This document shows positions 1-5,345 of a stretch of DNA of 5,347 nt, one piece after another. Numbering within the stretch: position 1 is the stretch's first letter; the number at the start of each line of letters is the position of its first letter. Source of the DNA: JAAFHN01 sp031421855. Its GTDB lineage: Bacteria; Pseudomonadota; Gammaproteobacteria; Burkholderiales; Burkholderiaceae_C. Location: contig JANOPN010000062.1 of the NCBI GenBank assembly GCA_031421855.1, forward strand, positions 1 to 5,347, written 5' to 3'. The position numbers were made by a program, and so were the translations under genes. The notes below the pieces were generated by a model. The model was not told the DNA's origin, searched no databases, and saw only the letters and a program-made list of their open reading frames with translations.

Positions 1-452
1 TGCCCGAGAGCCAGCTCGACCGCTTCTTGATGCGCATCAGCCTGGGCTACCCCGACCGCGCCGCCGAGCGCGAGTTGCTCAGCGGCAGCGACCGGCGCAG
101 CATGATCGAGTCAATGCACTCCCCCTTGAGTCCCGCCGACCTCAAAGGCCTCCAAGACCTGGTGCAAGGCATTCACGCCTCTGAGGCTGTGCTCAACTAC
201 TTGCAAGATTTGGCCACAGCGACCCGCAACGGCCAATGGTTCCTTCAAGGCCTAAGCCCACGCGCCTTGATCGCGGTGCTCAGAGCCGCCAAAGCCCAAG
301 CGCTCATCAGCGGCCGCAACTTCGTCGCCCCAGACGACATTCAGGCCATCCTCCCCCAGTGCATCGCCCATCGTTTGATCCCCGTGTCCGACGCAGGCCG
401 AGGCTCAGTTGAACAAGTGCGGGCCATGATTGAGGCTGTGGCCGTGGTGTAG
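1..452 (+). CDS. MoxR-family AAA+ ATPase, C-terminal part (5' end outside window)
   Basis: This is the last 149 codons of a gene that begins upstream; the open frame runs from base 3 to the TAG at 450-452. The first visible residues, PESQLDRFLMRISLGYPDR, match the stretch after the Walker B/sensor 1 region of MoxR ATPases, where the LDRF arginine is the usual arginine finger. The rest fits the C-terminal helical lid: VLNYLQDLATATR, then GLSPRA (bases 249-266; the sensor 2 arginine in this family), then VLRAAKAQALISGRNFVAPDDI. MoxR proteins are cytoplasmic ATPases thought to act as chaperones that mature or insert cofactors into partner proteins, often with VWA-domain partners. The exact client here is unknown. 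The family is commonly followed by a DUF58 gene, but here a toxin-antitoxin locus follows instead. The family assignment is firm; the role is inferred from the family. Confidence 0.9.
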   Translation, partial: PESQLDRFLMRISLGYPDRAAERELLSGSDRRSMIESMHSPLSPADLKGLQDLVQGIHASEAVLNYLQDLATATRNGQWFLQGLSPRALIAVLRAAKAQALISGRNFVAPDDIQAILPQCIAHRLIPVSDAGRGSVEQVRAMIEAVAVV

Positions 453-472
453 CTCCGCTTCGGTCGATTTTT
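451..472 (+). terminator. weak possible terminator after the MoxR gene
   Basis: Just after the stop codon there is a very short stem, CCG CTT CGG (455-463), followed by a T-run at 468-472. A three-base-pair stem is too weak for a convincing intrinsic terminator. It is listed only because it is the sole T-run close to the end of the gene. Confidence 0.15.
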
Positions 473-479
473 ATGAACG

Positions 480-508
480 CAACTGCAAGCACAATTAGCT
501 TGCAGTTG
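480..508. promoter_or_regulatory. operator-like palindrome upstream of hicA, probable HicB binding site
   Basis: CAACTGCAAGC (480-490) and GCTTGCAGTTG (498-508) form a perfect 11-bp inverted repeat around a 7-bp spacer. A further half-site, TTGCAG (510-515), lies one helical turn (10 bp) after the TTGCAG at 500-505. The position, 27 bp before the hicA start, and the symmetry suit the dimeric ribbon-helix-helix domain of the HicB protein encoded here, since HicB antitoxins usually repress their own operon. That this is the HicB site is inferred. It could also form an RNA hairpin, but no T-run follows directly, so a terminator is less likely. Confidence 0.55.
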
Positions 509-528
509 ATTGCAGATTTTGATAGCAT
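500..528 (+). promoter_or_regulatory. candidate hicAB promoter
   Basis: TTGCAG (500-505) as a -35 and TAGCAT (523-528) as a -10 are separated by 17 bp. Both are imperfect matches to the sigma-70 consensus (3/6 and 4/6). The -35 would lie inside the right arm of the palindrome, so a bound repressor would block it. Transcription would begin at or very near the hicA GTG, leaving hicA with almost no leader. The call is weak because the boxes are poor. Confidence 0.3.
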
Positions 529-609
529 GACGCAGTGAACGCCAAACACCGCAAAACACTTGTCGCAATTTTCAGTAAACCGACACCCTCGTCGGTGGCA
601 TTCGCAGAC

Positions 610-614
610 ATTGA
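610..614 (+). repeat. target-site duplication, left copy (ATTGA)
   Basis: ATTGA directly precedes the left inverted repeat. It is identical to the five bases at 719-723 after the right end. Keeping a single copy restores the hicA frame (GAC ATT GAA AGT). Confidence 0.85.
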
Positions 615-640
615 TAGGACTTACGCAAAATTGTCCCAGC
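615..640 (+). repeat. left terminal inverted repeat of the insertion element
   Basis: Twenty-six bases match the reverse complement of 693-718 at 23 positions. The outer 16 are identical, and the mismatches fall at repeat positions 17, 18 and 20. Confidence 0.85.
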
Positions 641-692
641 AAGGCGCGGCGACGACGACAGTGCGGATAGCACGGCTAGGAGCGGCAACGCG

Positions 693-718
693 GCTGGGGC
701 GGTTTTGCGTAAGTCCTA
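693..718 (-). repeat. right terminal inverted repeat of the insertion element
   Basis: The reverse complement reads TAGGACTTACGCAAAA followed by CCGCCCCAGC. The left end has TTGTCCCAGC in the inner part. Confidence 0.85.
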
Positions 719-723
719 ATTGA
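719..723 (+). repeat. target-site duplication, right copy (ATTGA)
   Basis: This is the second copy of the five-base duplication. In the frame coming from the hicA GTG, its last three bases form the TGA stop (721-723) that ends the hicA-element fusion frame. Confidence 0.85.
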
Positions 724-730
724 AAGTCTC

Positions 731-898
731 ATGATTTCGCTCGGCGGCACAGCTCACGAGCGAGAGGGTTCGCGCGTGAAAATCGCGATCAGTGGTGAGC
801 ACTGGCGCTGCCATCGCCCCCATCCCGGCAAAGAGGCCAAACGCCATCAGGTCGAGGAGGCGCGCGAATTGCTTGATCGAATAGGAGTCCGACCATGA
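731..898 (+). CDS. possible separately translated C-terminal HicA fragment (55 aa)
   Basis: Downstream of the element, an ATG at 731 lies in the original hicA frame and opens 55 codons: MISLGGTAHEREGSRVKI through HRPHP to the TGA at 896-898. The stop of the truncated upstream frame (721-723) is only seven bases before this ATG, so reinitiation is conceivable. Only a weak purine stretch (GAAAG, 722-726) lies upstream. The fragment is close in length to the shortest HicA proteins (about 58 residues) and keeps the central strands, HRPHP and the last helix. It has lost the first part of helix 1, so it may not fold. Whether it is made is unknown; the default reading is a dead remnant. Confidence 0.25.
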   Translation: MISLGGTAHEREGSRVKIAISGEHWRCHRPHPGKEAKRHQVEEARELLDRIGVRP

Positions 899-1227
899 AC
901 ACCATGACCTACCAAGGCTATACATCCCGAGTCGAGTTTGACGAGCGCGACGACATCTTCATTGGTCGCGTTTTAGGCCTTCGCGACATCATCAGCTTTC
1001 ATGGCGCGACCGTCGCCGAACTTCGCCGCGAGTTCGAGATCGCCGTAGAAGACTATCTCAGCGATTGCAAACAACGCGGTATCGCGCCCGAAAAACAGGT
1101 CTCGGGCAAACTCATGTTGCGTGTGCCGCCAGAGGTTCATGGTGCCGCCCTGCTAGCGGCCCAAGCGTCAGGTAAGAGCCTCAACCAATGGGCGACCGAA
1201 GCACTCAGGTTAGCAGCACACGTTTGA
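895..1227 (+). CDS. hicB: HicB-type antitoxin
   Basis: This 110-residue protein has the two-part structure of HicB antitoxins. Residues 4-62 form the partial RNase-H-like domain, with YQGYTSRVEFDERDDIFIG, then VLGLRDIISFHG and AELRREFEIAVEDYLSDC. Residues 71-108 look like a ribbon-helix-helix DNA-binding domain: a strand KLMLRVPPEVH, then helices ending SLNQWATEALRLAA. HicB binds and inactivates the HicA ribonuclease and usually represses its operon. The ATG at 895 is chosen because AGGAG (883-887) lies seven bases upstream; a second ATG at 904 is too far from it. The start overlaps the hicA stop as ATGA, typical of coupled toxin-antitoxin genes. The gene appears intact although its toxin gene is broken. 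Its likely operator is the palindrome at 480-508. Confidence 0.92.
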   Translation: MNTMTYQGYTSRVEFDERDDIFIGRVLGLRDIISFHGATVAELRREFEIAVEDYLSDCKQRGIAPEKQVSGKLMLRVPPEVHGAALLAAQASGKSLNQWATEALRLAAHV

Positions 1228-1309
1228 TTCCGCGACTGAAAGCAACCTCAACAATCGGCCGCAGAAGCGCCGGCAAAATCCGTCAAAAAAAGTAGCAACA
1301 AACTCAATG

Positions 1310-1334
1310 AATCCGGTGACCAACGCCGGATTTT
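1310..1334 (+). terminator. hairpin in the convergent gap, possible hicB terminator
   Basis: AATCCGG (1310-1316) pairs with CCGGATT (1326-1332) around a nine-base loop, and a TTTT run (1331-1334) overlaps the end of the stem. It lies about 80 bp after the hicB stop and before the end of the convergent reductase gene. The stem is short and the T-run brief, so this is a moderate intrinsic terminator at best. Read on the opposite strand, no T-run follows directly. The rest of the 1228-1367 gap holds an A-rich stretch (1285-1291) and nothing else I can identify. Confidence 0.45.
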
Positions 1335-1367
1335 CCATCAAAAATCAGTTGATCCGCCCAAAAAGCC

Positions 1368-2438
1368 TCATTGAGCCGGGTCGCGCACTTCCCAGCGCAC
1401 GGCGTCAATTTGCTCGAACAGCTCCGGGCTGATGGTGGTGTCCCACGCGTCGATGCATTCGTCAAGTTGCGCCAGCGTGGTGGCACCAATGATGGTTGAA
1501 GCCACGCATGATTTTTGGTAACAAAACGCGAGCGCCATTTGGGTGAGTGTCATGCCGTAAGCCTTGGCCAGCAACTGGTATCGAGCCGTTGCGCGCAGCG
1601 TATCGGGGCGCATGTAGCGCGGGCTCCAGGTTGGCGGAAACAGCGTGATGCGGCCGACCGGCTTGCCATCTTTGTCAAAACCGCCTTTGTCGTACTTGTT
1701 GGTCAAGCGACCAAACGCCAGTGGCGAGTAGGCCAGCAGTCCGACGTTTTCTCGAAACAGCACTTCGTCTAGCGCGTTTTCGACATGCCGATTGAGCAAG
1801 TTGTAGGGGTTTTGCAGGCTCACCACCTTGGGCAACCCGTGTTGCGCGGCCAACCGACAGAACTCCATCACGCCCCACGGGCTCTCATTGCTCAGGCCAA
1901 TGTGGCGAATGCGCCCCGCTTTGACTTCAGCGGCCAAAGCCTCCAACATCTCGTGCAGGCTGGGTGGCGCGTCGGCGGGTGCGGGCTCTTTGCTGGGGTC
2001 GAAGTAAAACCCACCAAACATGGGCACATTGCGGCTGGGCCAATGAATTTGGTAGAGGTCGATGCAATCGGTTTGCAGTCGGTCAAGGCTGGCGCTCAGG
2101 GCTTGGGAGATCGTTGTTTTACTGGGTGCGCTGCCGCCGCGAATCCAGGTCGCGCCGCGCGAAAAGCCGGCAATCTTGCTGGCCAGCACGACCTGGGCGC
2201 GCTTGCCTGGGTTTTTGGCAAGCCAAGTGCCGATGAACCGCTCGGTTTGGCCCTGGGTCTCGGGCTTGGCCGGCACCGGGTACATCTCGGCCGTGTCGAT
2301 GAAGTTGATGCCACGCTCAAAAGCACGGTCAAGCTGGGCATGGGCCTGCGCTTCGGTGTTTTGCTCGCCCCAGGTCATGGTGCCCAGGCAAATGGGGGTC
2401 ACTTGAAGGTTGCTCGTGCCGAGTTGGATTTTTTTCAT
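1368..2438 (-). CDS. aldo/keto reductase, Tas-like, NAD(P)H-dependent
   Basis: A 356-residue cytoplasmic oxidoreductase of the aldo/keto reductase superfamily, closest in my reading to E. coli Tas (about 346 residues). It has a TIM-barrel layout: LGTMTWGEQN (residues 18-27), the catalytic Asp48 and Tyr53 in IDTAEMYPVP, Lys88 in LASKIAG, His132 in YQIHWP, then HIGLSNES (179-186), LQNPYNLLNR (208-217), LLAYSPLAFGRLT (234-246), and the late cofactor-binding STIIGATTLAQLDECI (314-329). All four catalytic residues are present. Such enzymes reduce carbonyl groups with NAD(P)H; the substrate here cannot be told. The ATG at 2438-2436 gives MKKIQLG, which aligns with the start of the family. The open frame continues upstream to 2702, but those codons do not resemble the family and run over the start of the divergent gene. 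No Shine-Dalgarno is evident. The gene appears monocistronic: it converges with hicB and diverges from the protease gene. Confidence 0.93.
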   Translation of the reverse strand: MKKIQLGTSNLQVTPICLGTMTWGEQNTEAQAHAQLDRAFERGINFIDTAEMYPVPAKPETQGQTERFIGTWLAKNPGKRAQVVLASKIAGFSRGATWIRGGSAPSKTTISQALSASLDRLQTDCIDLYQIHWPSRNVPMFGGFYFDPSKEPAPADAPPSLHEMLEALAAEVKAGRIRHIGLSNESPWGVMEFCRLAAQHGLPKVVSLQNPYNLLNRHVENALDEVLFRENVGLLAYSPLAFGRLTNKYDKGGFDKDGKPVGRITLFPPTWSPRYMRPDTLRATARYQLLAKAYGMTLTQMALAFCYQKSCVASTIIGATTLAQLDECIDAWDTTISPELFEQIDAVRWEVRDPAQ

Positions 2439-2460
2439 GAATTGGGTGGGGTTGGATTGG

Positions 2461-2489
2461 TTTCTAGCCCTCGTTGGAGGCAACTTCAA
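2461..2489 (-). promoter_or_regulatory. candidate promoter for the aldo/keto reductase gene
   Basis: On the minus strand, TTGAAG (2489-2484) and TAGAAA (2466-2461) are spaced by 17 bp and each matches the sigma-70 consensus at 4 of 6 positions. The predicted transcript start would be about 15-20 bases before the ATG at 2438. Spacing and position fit well, but the boxes are imperfect. Confidence 0.4.
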
Positions 2490-2497
2490 CAGAAGTT
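2482..2497. promoter_or_regulatory. palindrome over the reductase -35, possible operator
   Basis: AACTTC (2482-2487) and GAAGTT (2492-2497) form a perfect 6-bp inverted repeat with a 4-bp spacer. It overlaps the candidate -35 box (2484-2489), a typical place for a repressor site. No regulator gene is present in the window, so the binding protein is unknown. Confidence 0.35.
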
Positions 2498-2558
2498 CCT
2501 CAGGGCATCTCCGAGTGTATTCGGCCCAAAAAGCCCGAGTTGACCAAGCGGCGACACC

Positions 2559-2564
2559 TAAAAT
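2559..2564 (+). promoter_or_regulatory. possible -10 element for the metalloprotease gene
   Basis: TAAAAT matches the -10 consensus at 5 of 6 positions and lies 34 bp before the GTG start. The only good -35-like sequence, TTGACC (2540-2545), is 13 bp away, too close for a standard promoter. This is weak. Confidence 0.22.
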
Positions 2565-2597
2565 CAACACACTCAAATCTCCTACAAGGACCTGTTC

Positions 2598-5345
2598 GTG
2601 AACGCAACGCCAAAAGCACCCTTGCATCCGTTGGCCAAAGCCACCGCCCTCGTGACCTTCAGCCTGAGCTTGGTGGCTTGCGCGCAACTGCCCGCATCCC
2701 AAACTGCTGCCGTTCCTGAAAAAGCAGCCTCTTCCCCACTTGCCGCCGCGTCAAAGCCCGCCACAACCGCCAGCGCCCCAATGGCGGCAGCCAGCCGCCC
2801 CGCCGCTGACCCCACCGCACCTAAGCCCTTTGCCGACATCATCAAGGATGCCAAAGAGACCAAGGGTTACATCAACGTCTGGAAAAAGGACGACAAAGTT
2901 TGGCTTGAGATTGGTGAAAAGCAGTTCAACAAGCCCTTCGCCTTTGGCGTGAACATCAGCAACTCGGTTGGCGAGCGCGGGTTGTACGCCAGCCAAATGG
3001 GGCCCGCGTGGATGGTGGAGCTGCGCAAAGTCGGCAACACGGTGCAATTGATCGCCCTGAATGAGAGCTTTCGCTCACCGACCGATGCCGCGATGGCGGT
3101 GACCGCCAAGCAAAGTTTCTCAAACAGCTTGCTCGCCGCAACCCCGGTGGCCAGTGCCCCCCACCTTGATCGCAAGTCGGTGTTGATTGATGCGAGCTTC
3201 TTGCTGGCCGACATCCCCAATTACAGCTACCGCGCCGAAGCCGCGTTTCGCCTGGCTTACGGGTTCGACAAGGCCAACTCGCACATCACCAGCGCCACGA
3301 CCGCCAAAGACCTGACGACGCTGAGCACCAACATGCACTTCAACACGGCGCGCATTCCGCTGCCGCCCAGTGGCCCGACACCGCCGCCGCCCGGCACGCC
3401 GCTGCCAATGCCACCCAAGTTCACGCCCGAAGCTCGCAGTTTCTTTGTGGGCTATGTCTACAGCCTCATGCCGCTGCCCGAGAAGCCCATGGCGGCGCGC
3501 ATGGCTGACCCACGCATCGGCCACTTCGCCACCTCGTACACCGATCTATCAAGTGACTTGCAGTTCAGCAACCGCGTTCACATGGTCAACCGCTGGCGCC
3601 TCGAGAAAAAAGACCCAACGGCCGCTATGAGCGAGCCTGTCAAGCCCATCACCTACTGGCTCGACAAAAACATCCCGGCTCGCTACCGCAAGTCAGTCAC
3701 AGAGGGCATTTTGGAGTGGAACAAGGCCTTTGAAGCGATCGGTTTCAAAGGCGCGGTGGTTGCCAAGCAACAGCCCGACAACGCCAACTGGGACAACATG
3801 GACGGCAAACACGCCAGCATTCGTTGGTTCACCGGTTCAGACGTGGGTTTTGCGATTGGGCCATCCAGAATGGACCCGCGCAGCGGCGAGATACTGGACG
3901 CCGACATTGGCATGAGCGACGTGTTTGCTCGCGGCTCACGCCGCTTCATCAGCACCGACGCATCATCGCCGAGTTCGAACCAGCGTTTGGCCCAAATCAT
4001 GAGTGGTCAGCACATGGCCAGCGGCGCGCACGAGCACGTCAATGGCCAATGCATGATTGCCAACGAGATGTCGAGCGAGATGAACTTTGCAATGGACGTG
4101 CTGGAAGCCCGCGGCGACATCGACCCTGGCAGCCCCGAGGCCGACGCATTTGTCCAAGCGGTCATCAAAGACACGATCATGCATGAGGTCGGACACACCC
4201 TGGGCTTCAAACACAACTTCAAGGCCAGCACGACGATCAGCCGCGAAGCGCTCAAAAAGCCCGGCCCCGTGTCAGCCTCCGTCATGGACTACAACGGCTA
4301 CAACATCGCACTCAAAGGCGAAACCCAAGGCAGCTACGTTCAAGGCTCACTCGGCGTTTACGACTACTGGGCAGTAGCTTACGCCTATAGCCAGTTCGCA
4401 CCGGGCGACGAAAAAGGCGGCTTAGCCAAGATCGCTGCACGCAGCACCGAGCCTGCACTGGCCTATGCCGATGATGCCGATGCCGGTGGCTTCGGCGGCA
4501 ATTTGAGCCTAGACCCGGAAGCCAACCGCTTTGATTTGGGCGACGACCCCTTGGCCTACTACGCCAAGCGCCTCAAACTCAGCCAAGAGCTTTGGGCCCG
4601 CATGGGCGAGCGCAAAGCAAAAGTCGGTGACGACCCCCTGCGGGTGCGTCGCAGCCTAGCCGGTGGGTTTTCTCAACTGGGACGAGCGACCGAGCTCGTC
4701 GGCAAATACGTCGGTGGCATGAGCGTCGTTCGCGATTTGCCAGGCACCACCCAGCGAGCCACTTACACGCCGGTTGACCCCGCCAAACAGCGCCAAGCCC
4801 TGCAGTTCATGACCGAAGGCTTGCTCAAAGCCGACAGTTTCAAGTTCTCACCGGCTTTGTTGACCAGCTTGGGCATTGACTTCAACGAGTGGGAGCGCGA
4901 AGCCCCGTTTTCGGTGACGGCTCGCGTGGCTCAAATTCACGCCAGCGTGATGAACCAGTTGTTCGCCCCAGCCACCGCCAACGCCTTGTTGGAGTTGCCC
5001 AACTTCGTTGATGAGGGCAAGCGCAAAGGCATCATTTCGCTAAACGAGGTTTACAGCACCGCGCAAAAAGCGATTTGGAGCGAGTTGAGCACCGGTGCGG
5101 ACACCGACCGCATTCGCCGCAACCTGCAACGCGACCACTTGCGCAAGGTCACCACCGCACTGACCAAAGGCGGCTTGCCCGGTGATGCCCAAGCACTCAT
5201 GCGCGTGAGTGCACAAAGCTTGCAGGCGCAGTTGCAACGTGCCGCAGCCAAACCCGGCAAGACCAGTGCTGAGCACCAAGCCCACGTCAAAGACAGCTTG
5301 AATTCGTTGACCGAAGCCTTGAAGGCTACGATGACACGGGTCTGA
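2598..5345 (+). CDS. predicted outer-membrane lipoprotein, zinc-dependent metalloprotease (DUF5118/DUF5117/DUF4953 type)
   Basis: The protein has 915 residues. The GTG at 2598 is supported by AAGGA (2586-2590) seven bases upstream and a lipoprotein signal directly after it: a short basic N-region, a hydrophobic stretch and the lipobox LVAC with Cys28. Ala29 at +2 suggests outer-membrane sorting. Residues 32-77 are an Ala/Pro/Ser linker. Next come a short module (about 78-117, DUF5118-like), a DUF5117-like region (about 118-310) and the catalytic region (about 430-760, DUF4953-like). The active site is HEVGHTLGFKH, with zinc ligands His529, His533 and His539 and catalytic Glu530, followed by a Met-turn-like SVMDY (561-565). 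That combination is metzincin-like. The family is annotated as predicted zinc endopeptidases of unknown substrate. A proline-rich loop (254-273) interrupts the DUF5117-like part. The only cysteines are Cys28 and Cys485. The C-terminal 150 residues are mostly helical in appearance. Domain limits are from memory of the family and are approximate. Confidence 0.9.
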   Translation: MNATPKAPLHPLAKATALVTFSLSLVACAQLPASQTAAVPEKAASSPLAAASKPATTASAPMAAASRPAADPTAPKPFADIIKDAKETKGYINVWKKDDKVWLEIGEKQFNKPFAFGVNISNSVGERGLYASQMGPAWMVELRKVGNTVQLIALNESFRSPTDAAMAVTAKQSFSNSLLAATPVASAPHLDRKSVLIDASFLLADIPNYSYRAEAAFRLAYGFDKANSHITSATTAKDLTTLSTNMHFNTARIPLPPSGPTPPPPGTPLPMPPKFTPEARSFFVGYVYSLMPLPEKPMAARMADPRIGHFATSYTDLSSDLQFSNRVHMVNRWRLEKKDPTAAMSEPVKPITYWLDKNIPARYRKSVTEGILEWNKAFEAIGFKGAVVAKQQPDNANWDNMDGKHASIRWFTGSDVGFAIGPSRMDPRSGEILDADIGMSDVFARGSRRFISTDASSPSSNQRLAQIMSGQHMASGAHEHVNGQCMIANEMSSEMNFAMDVLEARGDIDPGSPEADAFVQAVIKDTIMHEVGHTLGFKHNFKASTTISREALKKPGPVSASVMDYNGYNIALKGETQGSYVQGSLGVYDYWAVAYAYSQFAPGDEKGGLAKIAARSTEPALAYADDADAGGFGGNLSLDPEANRFDLGDDPLAYYAKRLKLSQELWARMGERKAKVGDDPLRVRRSLAGGFSQLGRATELVGKYVGGMSVVRDLPGTTQRATYTPVDPAKQRQALQFMTEGLLKADSFKFSPALLTSLGIDFNEWEREAPFSVTARVAQIHASVMNQLFAPATANALLELPNFVDEGKRKGIISLNEVYSTAQKAIWSELSTGADTDRIRRNLQRDHLRKVTTALTKGGLPGDAQALMRVSAQSLQAQLQRAAAKPGKTSAEHQAHVKDSLNSLTEALKATMTRV

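Larger units (their letters stand above)
615..718. mobile_element. MITE-like non-autonomous insertion element, 104 bp
   Basis: The element is bounded by TAGGACTTACGCAAAA at 615-630 and its exact reverse complement at 703-718. The match continues with three mismatches to a 26-bp terminal inverted repeat (615-640 against 693-718). ATTGA flanks both sides as a 5-bp direct repeat. The interior (641-692) is GC-rich and has no room for a transposase. Small size, long terminal repeats, target duplication and lack of coding capacity define a miniature inverted-repeat element or a deletion remnant of an IS, which a related full-length IS elsewhere in the genome would have to mobilise. I cannot assign the IS family from memory. 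It lies inside hicA and destroys its frame. Confidence 0.85.
535..898 (+). pseudogene. hicA: hicA toxin gene interrupted by a 104-bp insertion element
   Basis: HicA toxins are small mRNA-cleaving ribonucleases with a double-stranded-RNA-binding fold, neutralised by HicB. The gene starts at GTG 535; an in-frame TAG at 523-525 rules out an earlier start, and no Shine-Dalgarno sequence is visible. Codons 1-26 (MNAKHRKTLVAIF..., ending FADI) are HicA-like. Then the element at 615-718 plus a duplicated ATTGA adds 109 bp and shifts the frame. The remainder continues from 719: ATT GAA AGT..., giving ESLMISLGG, EREGSRVKIAISGEHW, the family motif HRPHP, and a final helix ending LLDRIGVRP before TGA 896-898. 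Deleting 109 bp gives exactly 85 codons (84 residues) with no other defect, so the insertion is the only lesion and is probably recent. As it stands the GTG frame runs through the element and stops at 721-723, giving a 62-residue product that lacks the functional core. Confidence 0.88.

Noticed and set aside
527..538. ATG at 527 as the hicA start
   Set aside because: It is out of frame with HicA and meets a TGA after three codons.
615..718. The inverted repeats as a transcription terminator or attenuator hairpin of the hic operon
   Set aside because: The exact ATTGA duplication and the clean restoration of the hicA frame show an inserted element. No T-run follows the right arm, although the repeats could still affect transcription secondarily.
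716..925. 69-residue open frame on the - strand over the hicA 3' part
   Set aside because: It is antisense to a reconstructable HicA coding sequence and to the start of hicB, with no recognisable features.
1785..2543. 252-residue open frame on the + strand opposite the aldo/keto reductase
   Set aside because: It lies almost entirely antisense to a clearly recognisable reductase with all catalytic motifs, and its translation has no recognisable family features. It is a GC-rich shadow frame.
2439..2702. N-terminal extension of the reductase frame to 444 residues
   Set aside because: The extra residues do not resemble the family and the frame would overlap the signal peptide region of the divergent protease gene. 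The ATG at 2438 gives the family's normal start.
4460..4490. Short repeated GCCGATGATGCCGATGCC-like stretch in the protease gene
   Set aside because: It encodes an Asp/Ala-rich loop (DDADAGG) and is too short and irregular to be more than codon repetition.
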